DNA of 64,000 nucleotides from Chitinophagales bacterium (GTDB taxonomy: Bacteria > Bacteroidota > Bacteroidia > Chitinophagales > Saprospiraceae): positions 1 through 64,000 of the forward strand of contig JAIXKS010000066.1 in assembly GCA_026928325.1 (NCBI GenBank), written 5' to 3'. The notes beneath the pieces were generated by a model. The model did not search any database. It had not been told where the DNA came from and saw nothing but the letters and a program-made list of their open reading frames with translations. The position numbers and the translations under genes were made by a program. Positions 1 to 8,302 of the stretch are shown here, one piece after another. How positions within the stretch are numbered: the first letter of the stretch is position 1; each line of letters starts with the position of its first letter.

Positions 1-227
1 AAACTATACAATTAGTACTTTAAGTTAAATAATTTATTTACAATTAAAAAAAATCAGATTTGAAATTTTACAAAAGATTTAAATGGAATAAATTTCATTA
101 AAAATACGTGTTTTCGCTAATTTTGTGCATGGATAATAAAAATTAATAAGCGTGTTGGCTTATATCATGGACAAAATACTCACAAATATTTAATCCAATA
201 TTTCTTTAACCAAAATGTAGCTTTACT

Positions 228-452
228 ATGGAATCACAAGAGATACTCATCGCACATCCACAGACAAGTGATTAGGTTTCAGCTTTAAAAGCGTTTATGC
301 AGGCACTTAAAATCAAATTAGAGGTAGCAAATGGAGAAAATTATAACCTTGAATTTGTAGAAAAAATATGGGAAAGTAAAAGACAAATAACACAAGGTAA
401 ATTTACCGAAGTAAAACCTGAAAACATAGAATCATTGATTGATAGCTTATGA
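228..452 (+). pseudogene. Antitoxin-like gene with an internal stop
   Basis: Translation from the ATG at 228 gives MESQEILIAHPQTSD, then a TAG stop at 273-275, then continues in the same frame as VSALKAFMQALKIKLEV and onward to a TGA at 450. The pattern (short, 'LKAFMKALKIKFEV'-like core, charged C-terminus, overlapped by a toxin-like frame) fits the small DUF2683-like antitoxins of Bacteroidota RelE/YoeB-type modules. A 51-residue product could restart at the ATG at 297. The family call is from memory of the pattern; the in-frame stop is seen directly. Confidence 0.6.
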
Positions 453-646
453 GTAGCTATATTTTACACTTTTCTGAGCAAGCCAAAGACGATATAAAAC
501 TACACAAAAATTCTGGTAATTAAACTGTCGTTAATAAAATCACTTTGTTACTTGAAGCATTGGTTTGTAGTTTATATAATACAGATTATCAGGACGATGC
601 TCCTTTACCTCTAAGGTCGTATTATTTAACTTGCTTTATACACTAA
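449..646 (+). pseudogene. RelE/Txe/YoeB-like toxin remnant
   Basis: The frame starts at an ATG that overlaps the antitoxin stop by 4 bases (ATGA), the classic layout of a toxin-antitoxin operon. It reads MSSYILHFSEQAKDDIKLH, then KNSGN and a TAA stop at 521-523, and continues as TVVNKITLLLEALV. This matches the N-terminal half of Txe/YoeB-type mRNA interferases ('KKSGNKAVLNKI..LLEEL'). Similarity fades after about residue 50, and the arginine/histidine-rich catalytic C-terminus is missing. The module is therefore dead. Confidence 0.6.
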
Positions 647-688
647 AACCCAGATTATCCAACAATATCTGTTAGATAATCTGGGTTT
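646..688. repeat. Strong perfect-arm hairpin
   Basis: Arms at 646-664 and 670-688 are reverse complements over 19 bases with one mismatch (C660/A674). The outer 14 bases (AAACCCAGATTATC and GATAATCTGGGTTT) match perfectly, and the loop is ATATC. It lies directly after the decayed toxin frame, whose stop overlaps its first base. There is no T-run after it on the plus strand, so a simple Rho-independent terminator is unlikely. It may be a palindromic mobile-element remnant. Confidence 0.75.
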
Positions 689-775
689 ACGCTATGATAA
701 GCTCAATAAAACAATTACATTTAAATTTATTGCAACACGCTTACAATGAATGTGATGCAATTCTCAATGATATCA

Positions 776-1681
776 TTACAGATTATAGCTCAAGCCAATC
801 GTGTAATAATTCTGCAATTTGTCTATTTCCTGTTGGCTATATCTCAAACCGACTTCTGCTCCGACGCCAATACCTTTCCAGATATTGAAACCAAACCAGT
901 TGGTCCATGTACCATTATGCAATGAAGGGTCATTGCTCTTATAAGATAAAAATCCTGTAAGATTCGTTCTCCAATTAAGACCATCTACGATCTGTGTAGT
1001 ATAATCACCGACGATTTTACATCCTAAGGAAGGTGTAAATACACTTTCTTCTTTTGCAAAAATAAAGTTATAGTTGAGTGGGTGGAATACAAATACCATA
1101 TTATTCATCGGTGTATAAGTAATCCCTACCCCAAGGTCTAAATACCCGGGATCGTTAAAGTTTTTGATCACAGAAGTTCTGTATTCTCCCAAGGCTGATG
1201 CTGCAATTTTTGCAGATAATTTATACCCAAATAGCGAATTGATATTCAAAACGTCGGCTACTGGTTCAAATTTAGGCTCTTCCGTTTCTGTACCTAAGCG
1301 CAATTTTTGCCATCCTAGGTTCAGTCCGGCTGCATTACGCCAGAAATACTTGTCATCAAGACGATTAAGAAATCCTGTAAATGTTCCGGAAATAGAGGTC
1401 GCTTTAGAGTTTCTTAAGTCTCCCGCTGCAAACCAATCTCCTCTTCCCAAAAAATTAGCACCTAAGATGCCACTAGCGCCTTTATACCATCCTGGAAATT
1501 CAGCAATTTGCTTATTTAAAGCTTCTATCTCACCTTTAATCGCGTCCGCCTCCTTAATAAGTGGTTCAGCCTTAGTCTCTAAAAGTACTTTTTCCGCTTT
1601 TAACTGCTCTAAGGTCTTTTGCCCATACATACTTGACGTGGCAGTTATAAAAATGATTAAAAGAGTAACAATATTCTTCAT
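776..1681 (-). CDS. DUF3078 family outer-membrane-like protein
   Basis: 301 residues. A signal peptide (MKNIVTLLIIFITATSSMYGQ) is followed by a short coiled coil (about 22-60, heptad-like Leu/Glu/Lys) and then a beta-rich body with alternating aromatic strands ending in a C-terminal strand (IGLSYNL), as in the Bacteroidota DUF3078 family. Motifs such as 'GANFLGRGDWFAAGDLRNS' and 'RNAAGLNLGW' fit that family. No biochemical role is known. It is the last gene of a four-gene operon, 28 bp after the MscS gene. The annotation rests on remembered family patterns. Confidence 0.75.
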   Translation of the reverse strand: MKNIVTLLIIFITATSSMYGQKTLEQLKAEKVLLETKAEPLIKEADAIKGEIEALNKQIAEFPGWYKGASGILGANFLGRGDWFAAGDLRNSKATSISGTFTGFLNRLDDKYFWRNAAGLNLGWQKLRLGTETEEPKFEPVADVLNINSLFGYKLSAKIAASALGEYRTSVIKNFNDPGYLDLGVGITYTPMNNMVFVFHPLNYNFIFAKEESVFTPSLGCKIVGDYTTQIVDGLNWRTNLTGFLSYKSNDPSLHNGTWTNWFGFNIWKGIGVGAEVGLRYSQQEIDKLQNYYTIGLSYNL

Positions 1682-1709
1682 AAAAAATATGGTTTAAACA
1701 ATTATAAAA

Positions 1710-2540
1710 TTAATTACGATATATTTCAATGTGATCTGATAGCACTTTGTTCAATGGAATGATAATTTCTTTTTCTTCTGTTCTTAAAGTTACAGAAGAA
1801 TTATCGACTTCCTTAATGACTCCAACGATACCATTTACCTTTACTTTATCTCCTGTATTGAGCTTATCTTTTGTATAGTAGGATGCTAAAAAACTAGCTA
1901 CCAAGTCTTTGGATGCAAATCCATAACCTATCGAAAACGCCAATACGATGCCGGCAATAATAATAGAAATATTCTGAGCAAAAAAAGCAGTGTTAATCTG
2001 TGCCTGACTTAAAGCTACAATAATTACGTTAATCAAAATGAAGTAGAACACTAAGGAACCCAGTAAATTAGCAGAGGGAATTCCCAATGACTTACCTGTT
2101 GAACTCACTACTTTTTGCAAAGAGACACTCAAAAGCAGTCCTCCTATCAATACGATAAATGCCGCAATGAGATTGGGTATCCAAAGGATGATATCTTGAA
2201 TCAACTCTGCCAATACTGGCATGTCCATAAGACCTACTGCCGTCATGATAAAGATAAGCAAAAGTAGATATTTGATACTCTTCGCAGCGATTTTACTCAA
2301 TTGAATCCGGATATTATTCTTATAAAGGAAATCTATCTGATTCAATTTCTCCATATACTTATCGACATTCAGCTTATTAAGTGCTTGCTCCACTAATTTA
2401 GCACCTAAATTTGAGATAAACATACCTAAGAGTATTACTACAATGGCCAATACAAATTTAGGCAAAGCAGCTACTAAGCCCAACAACATATCAGTTAGCG
2501 CTTCTTGAATGTCTTGGCTAAAAAACATGGGGATCATCAT
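1710..2540 (-). CDS. Small mechanosensitive ion channel (MscS family)
   Basis: 276 residues. The N-terminus holds several hydrophobic helices, including 'conserved TM helix' type segments around 15-50 and 130-160. The pore-lining helix (about 190-225, small-residue rich, GIVLAFSIGYGFASKD) precedes a short MscS beta domain (about 226-270) with 'DKVKVNGIVGVIKEVDNSSVTLRTEE'-like sequence. The long cytoplasmic vestibule of MscS is missing, as in many short Bacteroidota members. Expected role is tension-gated release of solutes in the inner membrane. The gene begins 9 bp after the small protein, so the two are surely cotranscribed. Confidence 0.85.
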   Translation of the reverse strand: MMIPMFFSQDIQEALTDMLLGLVAALPKFVLAIVVILLGMFISNLGAKLVEQALNKLNVDKYMEKLNQIDFLYKNNIRIQLSKIAAKSIKYLLLLIFIMTAVGLMDMPVLAELIQDIILWIPNLIAAFIVLIGGLLLSVSLQKVVSSTGKSLGIPSANLLGSLVFYFILINVIIVALSQAQINTAFFAQNISIIIAGIVLAFSIGYGFASKDLVASFLASYYTKDKLNTGDKVKVNGIVGVIKEVDNSSVTLRTEEKEIIIPLNKVLSDHIEIYRN

Positions 2541-2549
2541 ATAAAATAA

Positions 2550-2774
2550 TTATTCAGTAGAAGAATGTGCATCGTGATCTAAAGCCGGTGCATTGCTTTT
2601 GGATATAAAACCTTGAAGTACCTTAGGCATATTGGGGCCATATAACTCTATGATATCTCCGATGAGTCTAAAAAGACCTACTTGCGTTTGTATTTGTTCT
2701 TTAATTGACGTTCCATCATCCTTTCGGTCTCGGATGATCATACTTTCAAGCTCCTTAAAGCTATTTTTTTTCAT
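2550..2774 (-). CDS. Small conserved-looking protein between sigma factor and MscS
   Basis: 74 residues, not recognised as a named family. It is charged and soluble with no membrane segment. The central part (KEQIQTQVGLFRLIGDIIELY) looks like an amphipathic helix, and the tail is acidic/His-rich (DHDAHSSTE). It sits 25 bp after the sigma factor and 9 bp before mscS in the same direction. Position suggests a sigma-associated partner or regulator, but an anti-sigma role is only a guess. Confidence 0.6.
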   Translation of the reverse strand: MKKNSFKELESMIIRDRKDDGTSIKEQIQTQVGLFRLIGDIIELYGPNMPKVLQGFISKSNAPALDHDAHSSTE

Positions 2775-2799
2775 GATTTACTTATTTCGGCGGTCAACG

Positions 2800-3351
2800 T
2801 TAAGCTGAAACACCTTGCTGTTGTTGATAAATCTTTATAAACCGCTCTTTAGCTCGCAATATTTTCATCTTTACTGCACTTTCTGATTTATTGAGAACCT
2901 CACATATTTCTTTAATAGACAATTCATCCAAATATTTCATCAATAGAATGCTTTTATCTTCTATGTGCATAAATCCAAAAACCTTGCGAAGTTTAAATAC
3001 ATTCATTTCTAAAATTTCAGCATCTAAACCTAAATTCTCCGGTATATCAATATGACTATATTCATCTAAAGAAGTCACTTTTTCTCGACTTTCTTTTCGA
3101 ATGAAATCTATACAATAGTTATAGGTAATCGAATATATCCAAGTAGAAAATTTAGATTTAGTAAATCTAGACAAATGGATCAAGATTTTGATAAAAATCT
3201 CTTGAGTTGCATCTTCGGCCCAAGACTCGGTTTTGAGCATGGCAGCACATTTCGCATAAACCTTATTATTATATCTGTCATACAACAAATTAAAATAATG
3301 GATATTGCCAGTCAACAAATACTGCTCAACTATATCTTCATCACTCATCAT
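2800..3351 (-). CDS. ECF-type RNA polymerase sigma factor
   Basis: 183 residues from the ATG at 3351, chosen because the longer frame would begin with a TTG at 3399 and its first 16 residues do not look like the family. Region 2 is clear (YDRYNNKVYAKC, DATQEIFIKIL, STWIYSITYNYCIDFIRK) and region 4 ends the protein (ELSIKEICEVLNKSESAVKMK helix-turn-helix). It should direct RNA polymerase to a dedicated promoter set. It heads the operon with the small protein, MscS and DUF3078 genes. The sequence style resembles sigma factors linked to PorX/T9SS control (SigP-like), and porX is also in this window; that link is inference. Confidence 0.88.
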   Translation of the reverse strand: MMSDEDIVEQYLLTGNIHYFNLLYDRYNNKVYAKCAAMLKTESWAEDATQEIFIKILIHLSRFTKSKFSTWIYSITYNYCIDFIRKESREKVTSLDEYSHIDIPENLGLDAEILEMNVFKLRKVFGFMHIEDKSILLMKYLDELSIKEICEVLNKSESAVKMKILRAKERFIKIYQQQQGVSA

Positions 3352-3470
3352 TTTTTTAGATGAATGGGTCACCAACGGATTAAGTAAATTGACAATCAAT
3401 ACTTCTTAATTTCTTTTAAGAATTAACAAAAACAATTGATATAGACATATTTTATATGCTATAAGTAACG

Positions 3471-3478
3471 CAAAACTA
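3471..3478 (-). promoter_or_regulatory. Promoter -7 element for the sigma-factor operon
   Basis: TAGTTTTG on the minus strand matches the Bacteroidota -7 consensus TAnnTTTG. It lies about 120 bp before the sigma-factor start and is back-to-back with a plus-strand -7 match at 3484-3491, so the divergent promoters nearly overlap. No convincing -33 element was found. Confidence 0.35.
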
Positions 3479-3483
3479 AAAAA

Positions 3484-3491
3484 TAATTTTG
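3484..3491 (+). promoter_or_regulatory. Possible promoter -7 element for htrA
   Basis: TAATTTTG matches TAnnTTTG. It is about 155 bp upstream of the protease start, so it would give a long leader. It is the only good match in the divergent spacer on this strand. Confidence 0.3.
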
Positions 3492-3646
3492 AATAATTTC
3501 TTCACTTTTAATGGCATAAAACGTATGTTGCTGTATTTAAGGCTATTAAGGCTTAATTAAACCGCTGTTAAGGTTGTGTTAAAAGTATTTCATTCGATAA
3601 TCATTATACTTTAGGCTGCGTTTACAACTACAAATTACATCTTTAG

Positions 3647-4828
3647 ATGAGACAGAATTTTCAAATTTTCATTTCGGGTTTAGCGGGAGGATTGATTGTT
3701 CTTGCAGGTATGTTATTGTTCTATCCGAATGGCCAACAGCCTCAAACGAACGATTCCTCTGTACATACAGTTTCTATGGTTGAAAACAGGAGAGCTGTCA
3801 CCAATAATTCGGGTGATTTTGTCGAAAGCGCTAAAAAATCAACGGGATCTGTCGTTTATATCTATGCTGAAGAAAGTGATGAGCAAGTCGCTCAAAGGAG
3901 AAAGAACAGTCGTTATAATGATTCTTTTTTTGATTTTTTTGGATTTAGCGATTTCTTTGGTGAAGGCAATTTTTACGCACCCAAAAATGGTACAGGTTCA
4001 GGTGTGATTTTCTCTCAAGATGGTTATATTGTCACCAATAATCATGTTGTTGGATTTGCCGATAAAATTACGGTTACGGATTATTCCGGAAAAAAATATA
4101 ATGCTAGGAAAATCGGTGTTGACGAACTCACGGATTTGGCCGTCATTAAAATTGATGGTGCTAAAGACCTTACAGCGGTCAAAATAGGAGATTCTGATAA
4201 AGTTCAAGTCGGAGAATGGGTGTTGGCTGTTGGCAATCCATTTGGTTACCTTACTTCTACGGTAACGGCTGGTATCGTCAGTGCTAAAGGTCGTTCGCTT
4301 GACATTATTCCTAATAAAAAAAGAATTGAAGAGTTTATACAGACGGATGCAGCTATCAATCCGGGTAACAGCGGTGGTGCATTGGTAAATCTTCAAGGTG
4401 AACTCATCGGGATCAATACCGCTATCGCTACGCCAACGGGAGTCTTTGCAGGATATTCTTTTGCAATCCCTGCGAATATCGTAAAAAAAGTCATTCAAAA
4501 TATCATCGAGTCTGGAGGCAATGTAGAAAGAGCAGATATCGGTGTCAGTGGTTATGATGTCAATGATGAACTTGTCAATGAATTTGGCCTAAAACTAAAA
4601 ACAAATCAGGGTTTTTATATCGATGCCGTAGAGCGAAGAAGTTCGGCTCAATTAGCTGGTCTTCTCCCCGGAGATGTCATCATCGCCATCAACGGAAATA
4701 CCATCAAGGATTATGATGATATAGAAAATAGTATAAAATTTAATAAAGTCGGCGATTTGCTAAAAATAAAAGTCAACCGAAAAGGTAAAGAAATAGATAT
4801 ACCGGTTCAATTGAGAAAGGATATTTAA
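3647..4828 (+). CDS. HtrA/DegP-like periplasmic serine protease
   Basis: 393 residues. The N-terminal hydrophobic stretch (about 5-26) serves as signal or anchor. The trypsin-like domain (about 60-270) carries the full triad: His133 in TNNHVVG, Asp163 in LTDLAVIKI, Ser242 in GNSGGAL. One PDZ domain follows (about 290-390, ending in NRKGKEIDIPVQL). The linker around 85-112 is unusually Phe/Asp/Gly-rich (FFDFFGFSDFFGEG). Family role is degradation or chaperoning of misfolded envelope proteins. It has a single PDZ, as in DegS or short Bacteroidota HtrA, rather than the two of DegP. A terminator follows at 4900. Confidence 0.92.
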   Translation: MRQNFQIFISGLAGGLIVLAGMLLFYPNGQQPQTNDSSVHTVSMVENRRAVTNNSGDFVESAKKSTGSVVYIYAEESDEQVAQRRKNSRYNDSFFDFFGFSDFFGEGNFYAPKNGTGSGVIFSQDGYIVTNNHVVGFADKITVTDYSGKKYNARKIGVDELTDLAVIKIDGAKDLTAVKIGDSDKVQVGEWVLAVGNPFGYLTSTVTAGIVSAKGRSLDIIPNKKRIEEFIQTDAAINPGNSGGALVNLQGELIGINTAIATPTGVFAGYSFAIPANIVKKVIQNIIESGGNVERADIGVSGYDVNDELVNEFGLKLKTNQGFYIDAVERRSSAQLAGLLPGDVIIAINGNTIKDYDDIENSIKFNKVGDLLKIKVNRKGKEIDIPVQLRKDI

Positions 4829-4899
4829 GTGAAACATTGAATAGTTTTCATAGCCGTTTAATGAGTTAAAGAAAGTTGGTTTTTCGTTTTGTTTTGATT

Positions 4900-4932
4900 C
4901 GTCTGCTCTTGCTGAAGGGCAGACGTTTTTTT
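4900..4932 (+). terminator. Rho-independent terminator after htrA
   Basis: An 11-bp stem (CGTCTGCTCTT with AAGGGCAGACG, one G-T pair) and GCTG loop at 4900-4925 are followed by seven T residues at 4926-4932. It closes the htrA transcript. Confidence 0.85.
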
Positions 4933-4958
4933 ATTTAGTACAATAAATTTATAGTGAA

Positions 4959-5849
4959 CTATAGATAAATATTGCCACCAAAGACTACATTGAATTGTGA
5001 AAACATTATGCGCTGATCTGCTTTATCAGCAGCGTCGTAAGTAGTAAGGATATCCGGCATGGATATATACCCAAGCTTGAATTCCGATTGGATGAAAAAA
5101 TACTTCCAAAACGATGCATTTATACCAGCAACACCACTAAATCCATATCCCGAAAGATGAAACTCATCATGCCGTGGTTTGCCCAATAAAGTAGCATCTG
5201 TTCGCGGTATCATCACTCCGGCTCCAAGGCCACCCATGACATTGAAAGTAACTTTTTTCGTTGTCCACAATTCATAAAACCGTCGAATATCTACATTGAC
5301 GAAGTTCAAGCCATCTGTATGTTCAAATTTCAAAAAGTCTTCCTTCAGAGCGATGTTTTGCCCGGAATATAGGCCATTATAAGGTGAATCTGGCAGGTTA
5401 ATACTTCCATCTATACCTACAATTTGGTCTTGGGTGACGACATATTTCATATGGTCGATACCCAACGAGATATTATACTTACTGTTGATGAAATAACCGA
5501 TTCTAAAGTTATATTGTGGAATGGTTGCATTCGAGGGATTGAGATATACTTTCGTACTAAAAGGGCTCTGGCGATCTGTGGCTCTGACACTTTTTAGATT
5601 AAAATCGTAGTCATATCCTTTGAAATGCAGGTTAGAATTGGCATACCAAGACCGATTCCAACCCCAATACAGATACATACTTCCTTTTTTTTCAGTCTTG
5701 GCTACGCTTTCCTTTTCTTGCATGATGACTTCTTGCGCCCATATCTTGGAAGGAAGGCTAATCACAATCCATAAAGCAAAAGATATCCATGCAACCTGCT
5801 TTTGGATTGCTTGAAGATGCATTGAAATTAGACTGTATTTATTCGTCAT
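4959..5849 (-). CDS. Outer-membrane beta-barrel-like protein, unknown role
   Basis: 296 residues with a signal peptide ending near SLPSKIWAQ; the ATG at 5822 (MHLQAIQ) is an alternative start. The -7 element at 5879-5886 leaves room for the longer one. The mature part has many strand-like stretches with aromatic ends (YLYWGWNRSWYANSNLHF, YNFRIGYFINSKYNISLG) and ends in FNVVFGGNIYL, typical of a barrel's last strand. It resembles porin-like 'outer membrane beta-barrel' proteins of Bacteroidota. No specific substrate can be given. It is convergent with htrA. Confidence 0.6.
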   Translation of the reverse strand: MTNKYSLISMHLQAIQKQVAWISFALWIVISLPSKIWAQEVIMQEKESVAKTEKKGSMYLYWGWNRSWYANSNLHFKGYDYDFNLKSVRATDRQSPFSTKVYLNPSNATIPQYNFRIGYFINSKYNISLGIDHMKYVVTQDQIVGIDGSINLPDSPYNGLYSGQNIALKEDFLKFEHTDGLNFVNVDIRRFYELWTTKKVTFNVMGGLGAGVMIPRTDATLLGKPRHDEFHLSGYGFSGVAGINASFWKYFFIQSEFKLGYISMPDILTTYDAADKADQRIMFSQFNVVFGGNIYL

Positions 5850-5878
5850 ATCACCTTTATTAATCTACAATAAAACCA

Positions 5879-5886
5879 CAAAGATA
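5879..5886 (-). promoter_or_regulatory. Promoter -7 element for the barrel-like gene
   Basis: TATCTTTG on the minus strand is the commonest form of the Bacteroidota -7 box. It lies 29 bp before the ATG at 5849 and supports that start. Confidence 0.45.
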
Positions 5887-6033
5887 AACATTTACATTGT
5901 ACAAATATATAATATCCATAGTACTGCCAAACATATAAGGATTGAACGTACACATGCGAATCGAAAAAATATCCGCTTTTACCCATTTTGTGTCCACAAA
6001 TAAATTTCTATCACCACAAATCGAAAAAATGAC

Positions 6034-6041
6034 TAATTTTG
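6034..6041 (+). promoter_or_regulatory. Promoter -7 element for the GT-C/TPR gene
   Basis: TAATTTTG fits TAnnTTTG and lies 26 bp upstream of the ATG at 6068. It argues against the upstream in-frame starts at 5942 and 6029. Confidence 0.4.
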
Positions 6042-6067
6042 GCTTTCAGTCTAACCATTTAAGTTCT

Positions 6068-7942
6068 ATGGCAACTCCAAAGACACAAAAGCAAACGGAT
6101 AAGCACCGGCCTCGGCTCAACGATCAATCTCCAAAGATAAAGTCTTGGTGGATAAGTATAGGCTTGTTTTTGCTGGCTTGTATGGCGTACTTCAACACGC
6201 TCAATCATGGGTTTGTATTGGATGATCCGTTAGCCATTCAACTTAATAGCAACGTCACGTTAGGTTTAAAAGGCATTGGAGATATCATAATTGGGAGTTA
6301 TAGGGAAGCCAATTTTGGAGGCCAGCTATATCGTCCTGTTTCGTTGATTCAGTTTGCCGTAGAATGGCAGATTGCACCGAATAACCCGGCGATACATCAT
6401 TTTTTCAATATCTTTTGGTATGCTTGTACGGTGGTGTTGGTCTTCATAGTTAGCAAAAGGTGGTTGTCTGCTGCACCTGTATTGATACCATTGATAATCG
6501 CTGCCCTGTTTGCTGTTCATCCCATACATACCGAGGTTGTAGCCAATATCAAATCCCGTGATGAGATCATGTCTCTTTTCTTCCTGTTGACTGCTTTTTT
6601 GTCATGGGATGCTTACTTTCGCAAGAACAGTAAAGTATTCCTTTGGACTGCTGTTGGACTCTATTTTATCAGTTTGATTTCCAAAGAGACGGCCATCACT
6701 ATGTTTCCTGTATTTGGATTGCTGAGCTGGGTTATTTACCAAAAAAACACAAAAGAAAGCATCATCAACGGAGCATTATTCCTGATACCGGTATTATTGC
6801 TGTTCATCATCCGATTTATGCTTTTTAGTGGTCAACCGGTTCCTGTAGTAGATATCATGGATAATCCGATAGTAGGTGCTGCTGGATATGGTCAACATGT
6901 AGCTACTGCTATGTCCATACTCCTGCGATACATAACATTATTGTTGTATCCTAACCCATTATCGTGTGATTACAGCTATTTAGTGCTACCGCTAAAGGAT
7001 TTCAGCAATTTCAATGTTTGGTTGAGTATTTTGCTACACATTGGTTTATTAGTCATAGGAATTATCCAAATCGGCAAGAAATCATTTATAGGTCTTGTAC
7101 TGATGGGTTACTTACTTTCTATTGCGCTATTTAGTCAGATTTTTCTGGTTATTGGCACGATGTTTGGCGAACGTTTGGCATATTTAGCTTCATTTTGGTT
7201 TGTTGCTGGCCTCGTGTATCTTATCTCTATTGGCTTACAAAAGTATCAACAATCGCAATCGTCTGATAAAATAACAGTTGGTTTGTTTTCTCCGATAGTG
7301 CTGGTATTTTTATTTCTAACGACGAATAGAAATGCTGCTTGGGAAAGTAATTATACACTTTTTACCCGAGATGTCCAGACCTATCCGACGAGTGTACGGT
7401 TGAATAATGGCGCTGCTGAGGAAACTGTTCGCCTCCATGACAACACCGAAGATCTCACTAAAAAACAAGCCATGCTGGTTGATGCCGAAAAATATTGCAA
7501 CCAAATCATGGCCATAAAACCAGTAGCAACAGCATATCTTACCCTAGGAAATATCCGCATGAGGCAGGCACAATATGAAGCCGCCATAGACTACTATAAT
7601 CAGGTCAATGACCTACAAAGTATCGTCGATAAAAATCTAGCATTGGCATATAGAGAGCTCGGCCGTCAGGCAGGAGAAAAGGAAAATAATATTGCTAAAG
7701 CCCAACAAAACTTACAACAATCGCTCCAGCTTAATCCCGATGATGCAGAAACTTGGTCCATACTCGGCGTAAGCTATGGCGTAACTGGAGACCATGCCAA
7801 AGCGGCTGAATACTTCGACAAAGCCTATCAACTAAACCCGGTACTCAATTATGCCAAAAACGCTTTAAAAGCCTATCAAAACACGGAAAATATAGAGAAA
7901 TATAAACAATATAAGCGTATAGTTGAACAGTCAGCAGAATGA
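6068..7942 (+). CDS. GT-C-like multi-spanning membrane protein with C-terminal TPRs (TMTC-like)
   Basis: 624 residues from the ATG at 6068. About ten hydrophobic segments fill residues 25-420. The first outer loop carries an Asp pair (D52-D53 in FVLDDPLAI), the usual catalytic site of GT-C glycosyltransferases. HPIHTEVVANIKSRDE (from 151) is the signature of TMTC/DUF1736 proteins. The last 180 residues are TPR repeats (AQYEAAIDYYNQV, DDAETWSILGVSYG). Probable role is lipid-linked sugar transfer to exported proteins, by analogy only. A paralogue lies at 55023-56978, same architecture and order. Confidence 0.75.
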   Translation: MATPKTQKQTDKHRPRLNDQSPKIKSWWISIGLFLLACMAYFNTLNHGFVLDDPLAIQLNSNVTLGLKGIGDIIIGSYREANFGGQLYRPVSLIQFAVEWQIAPNNPAIHHFFNIFWYACTVVLVFIVSKRWLSAAPVLIPLIIAALFAVHPIHTEVVANIKSRDEIMSLFFLLTAFLSWDAYFRKNSKVFLWTAVGLYFISLISKETAITMFPVFGLLSWVIYQKNTKESIINGALFLIPVLLLFIIRFMLFSGQPVPVVDIMDNPIVGAAGYGQHVATAMSILLRYITLLLYPNPLSCDYSYLVLPLKDFSNFNVWLSILLHIGLLVIGIIQIGKKSFIGLVLMGYLLSIALFSQIFLVIGTMFGERLAYLASFWFVAGLVYLISIGLQKYQQSQSSDKITVGLFSPIVLVFLFLTTNRNAAWESNYTLFTRDVQTYPTSVRLNNGAAEETVRLHDNTEDLTKKQAMLVDAEKYCNQIMAIKPVATAYLTLGNIRMRQAQYEAAIDYYNQVNDLQSIVDKNLALAYRELGRQAGEKENNIAKAQQNLQQSLQLNPDDAETWSILGVSYGVTGDHAKAAEYFDKAYQLNPVLNYAKNALKAYQNTENIEKYKQYKRIVEQSAE

Positions 7943-7949
7943 TGATATC

Positions 7950-8076
7950 GTTTTTGACATTTGGAATAAAGGCCGAATTTGGTCTGATCGACTGAAATAA
8001 TGAAATCGAGATTGTAGTGTTCTACCTTGATGATCTGTTTTTCCTTGAATAGCTCCGTATTACGTGATTGCCACAA
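7950..8076 (-). pseudogene. Possible RhuM-like remnant
   Basis: The minus-strand frame reads WQSRNTELFKEKQIIKVEHY followed by NLDFIISVDQTKF. The string 'YNLDfIISV' resembles the YNLD-IISVGYRV core of RhuM-type proteins, which are often found next to restriction systems. No full domain is present and the frame degenerates on both sides. It abuts the end of the restriction-gene fragment. Weak call. Confidence 0.3.
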
Positions 8077-8113
8077 ATTTTGCTACATCATACTTTTTTC
8101 AGATATTTTCATT

Positions 8114-8302
8114 CTATTCTATCTCCATATTATCAATTTCTTTCATCAATCTATCCGTTTCCGTTAAGGCAACAATGATTTTTTGATAATGCAGAATATC
8201 GTCAAATTCTAAAGCTCTACCTTTGCGGTCTTTGAGCCATTTTTGAACAGGTTGATAACCGCCAATGTAAAACGCCCAAGCAACTTCGGGAACCAAGTTC
8301 AT
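8114..8302 (-). pseudogene. C-terminal fragment of the restriction-modification enzyme
   Basis: 62 codons reading VPEVAWAFYIGGYQPVQKWL and then KDRKGRALEFDDILHYQKII, ending in LMKEIDNMEIE. This is the conserved C-terminal end of type ISP/IIG methyltransferase-nuclease proteins ('yIGGYQpaqKWLKDRkGR.L..dDi.HY.kIi.AL'). The ATG at 8302 overlaps the stop of the preceding fragment (TAATG), so the piece could be translated, but alone it has no catalytic part. A stretch of the target-recognition region has been deleted between this and the fragment before it. Confidence 0.8.

Noticed and set aside
657..677. RYYYAAC- and GTTRRRY-like heptamers (ATCCAAC, GTTAGAT) in the 646-688 hairpin, as in an integron attC site
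   Set aside because: In attC the heptamers are the outermost paired ends; here they sit in the middle of a longer stem, and no integrase or cassette series is present.
694..888. 64-codon plus-strand frame
   Set aside because: It overlaps the end of the DUF3078 gene on the other strand, has no family resemblance and no promoter or ribosome site.
1164..1697. 177-codon plus-strand frame antisense to the DUF3078 gene
   Set aside because: Composition mirrors the real gene on the minus strand; no domain or signal makes sense.
3352..3399. Longer sigma-factor start at a TTG (3399)
   Set aside because: The extra residues are not family-like, and the ATG pair at 3351/3348 begins where the conserved part starts.
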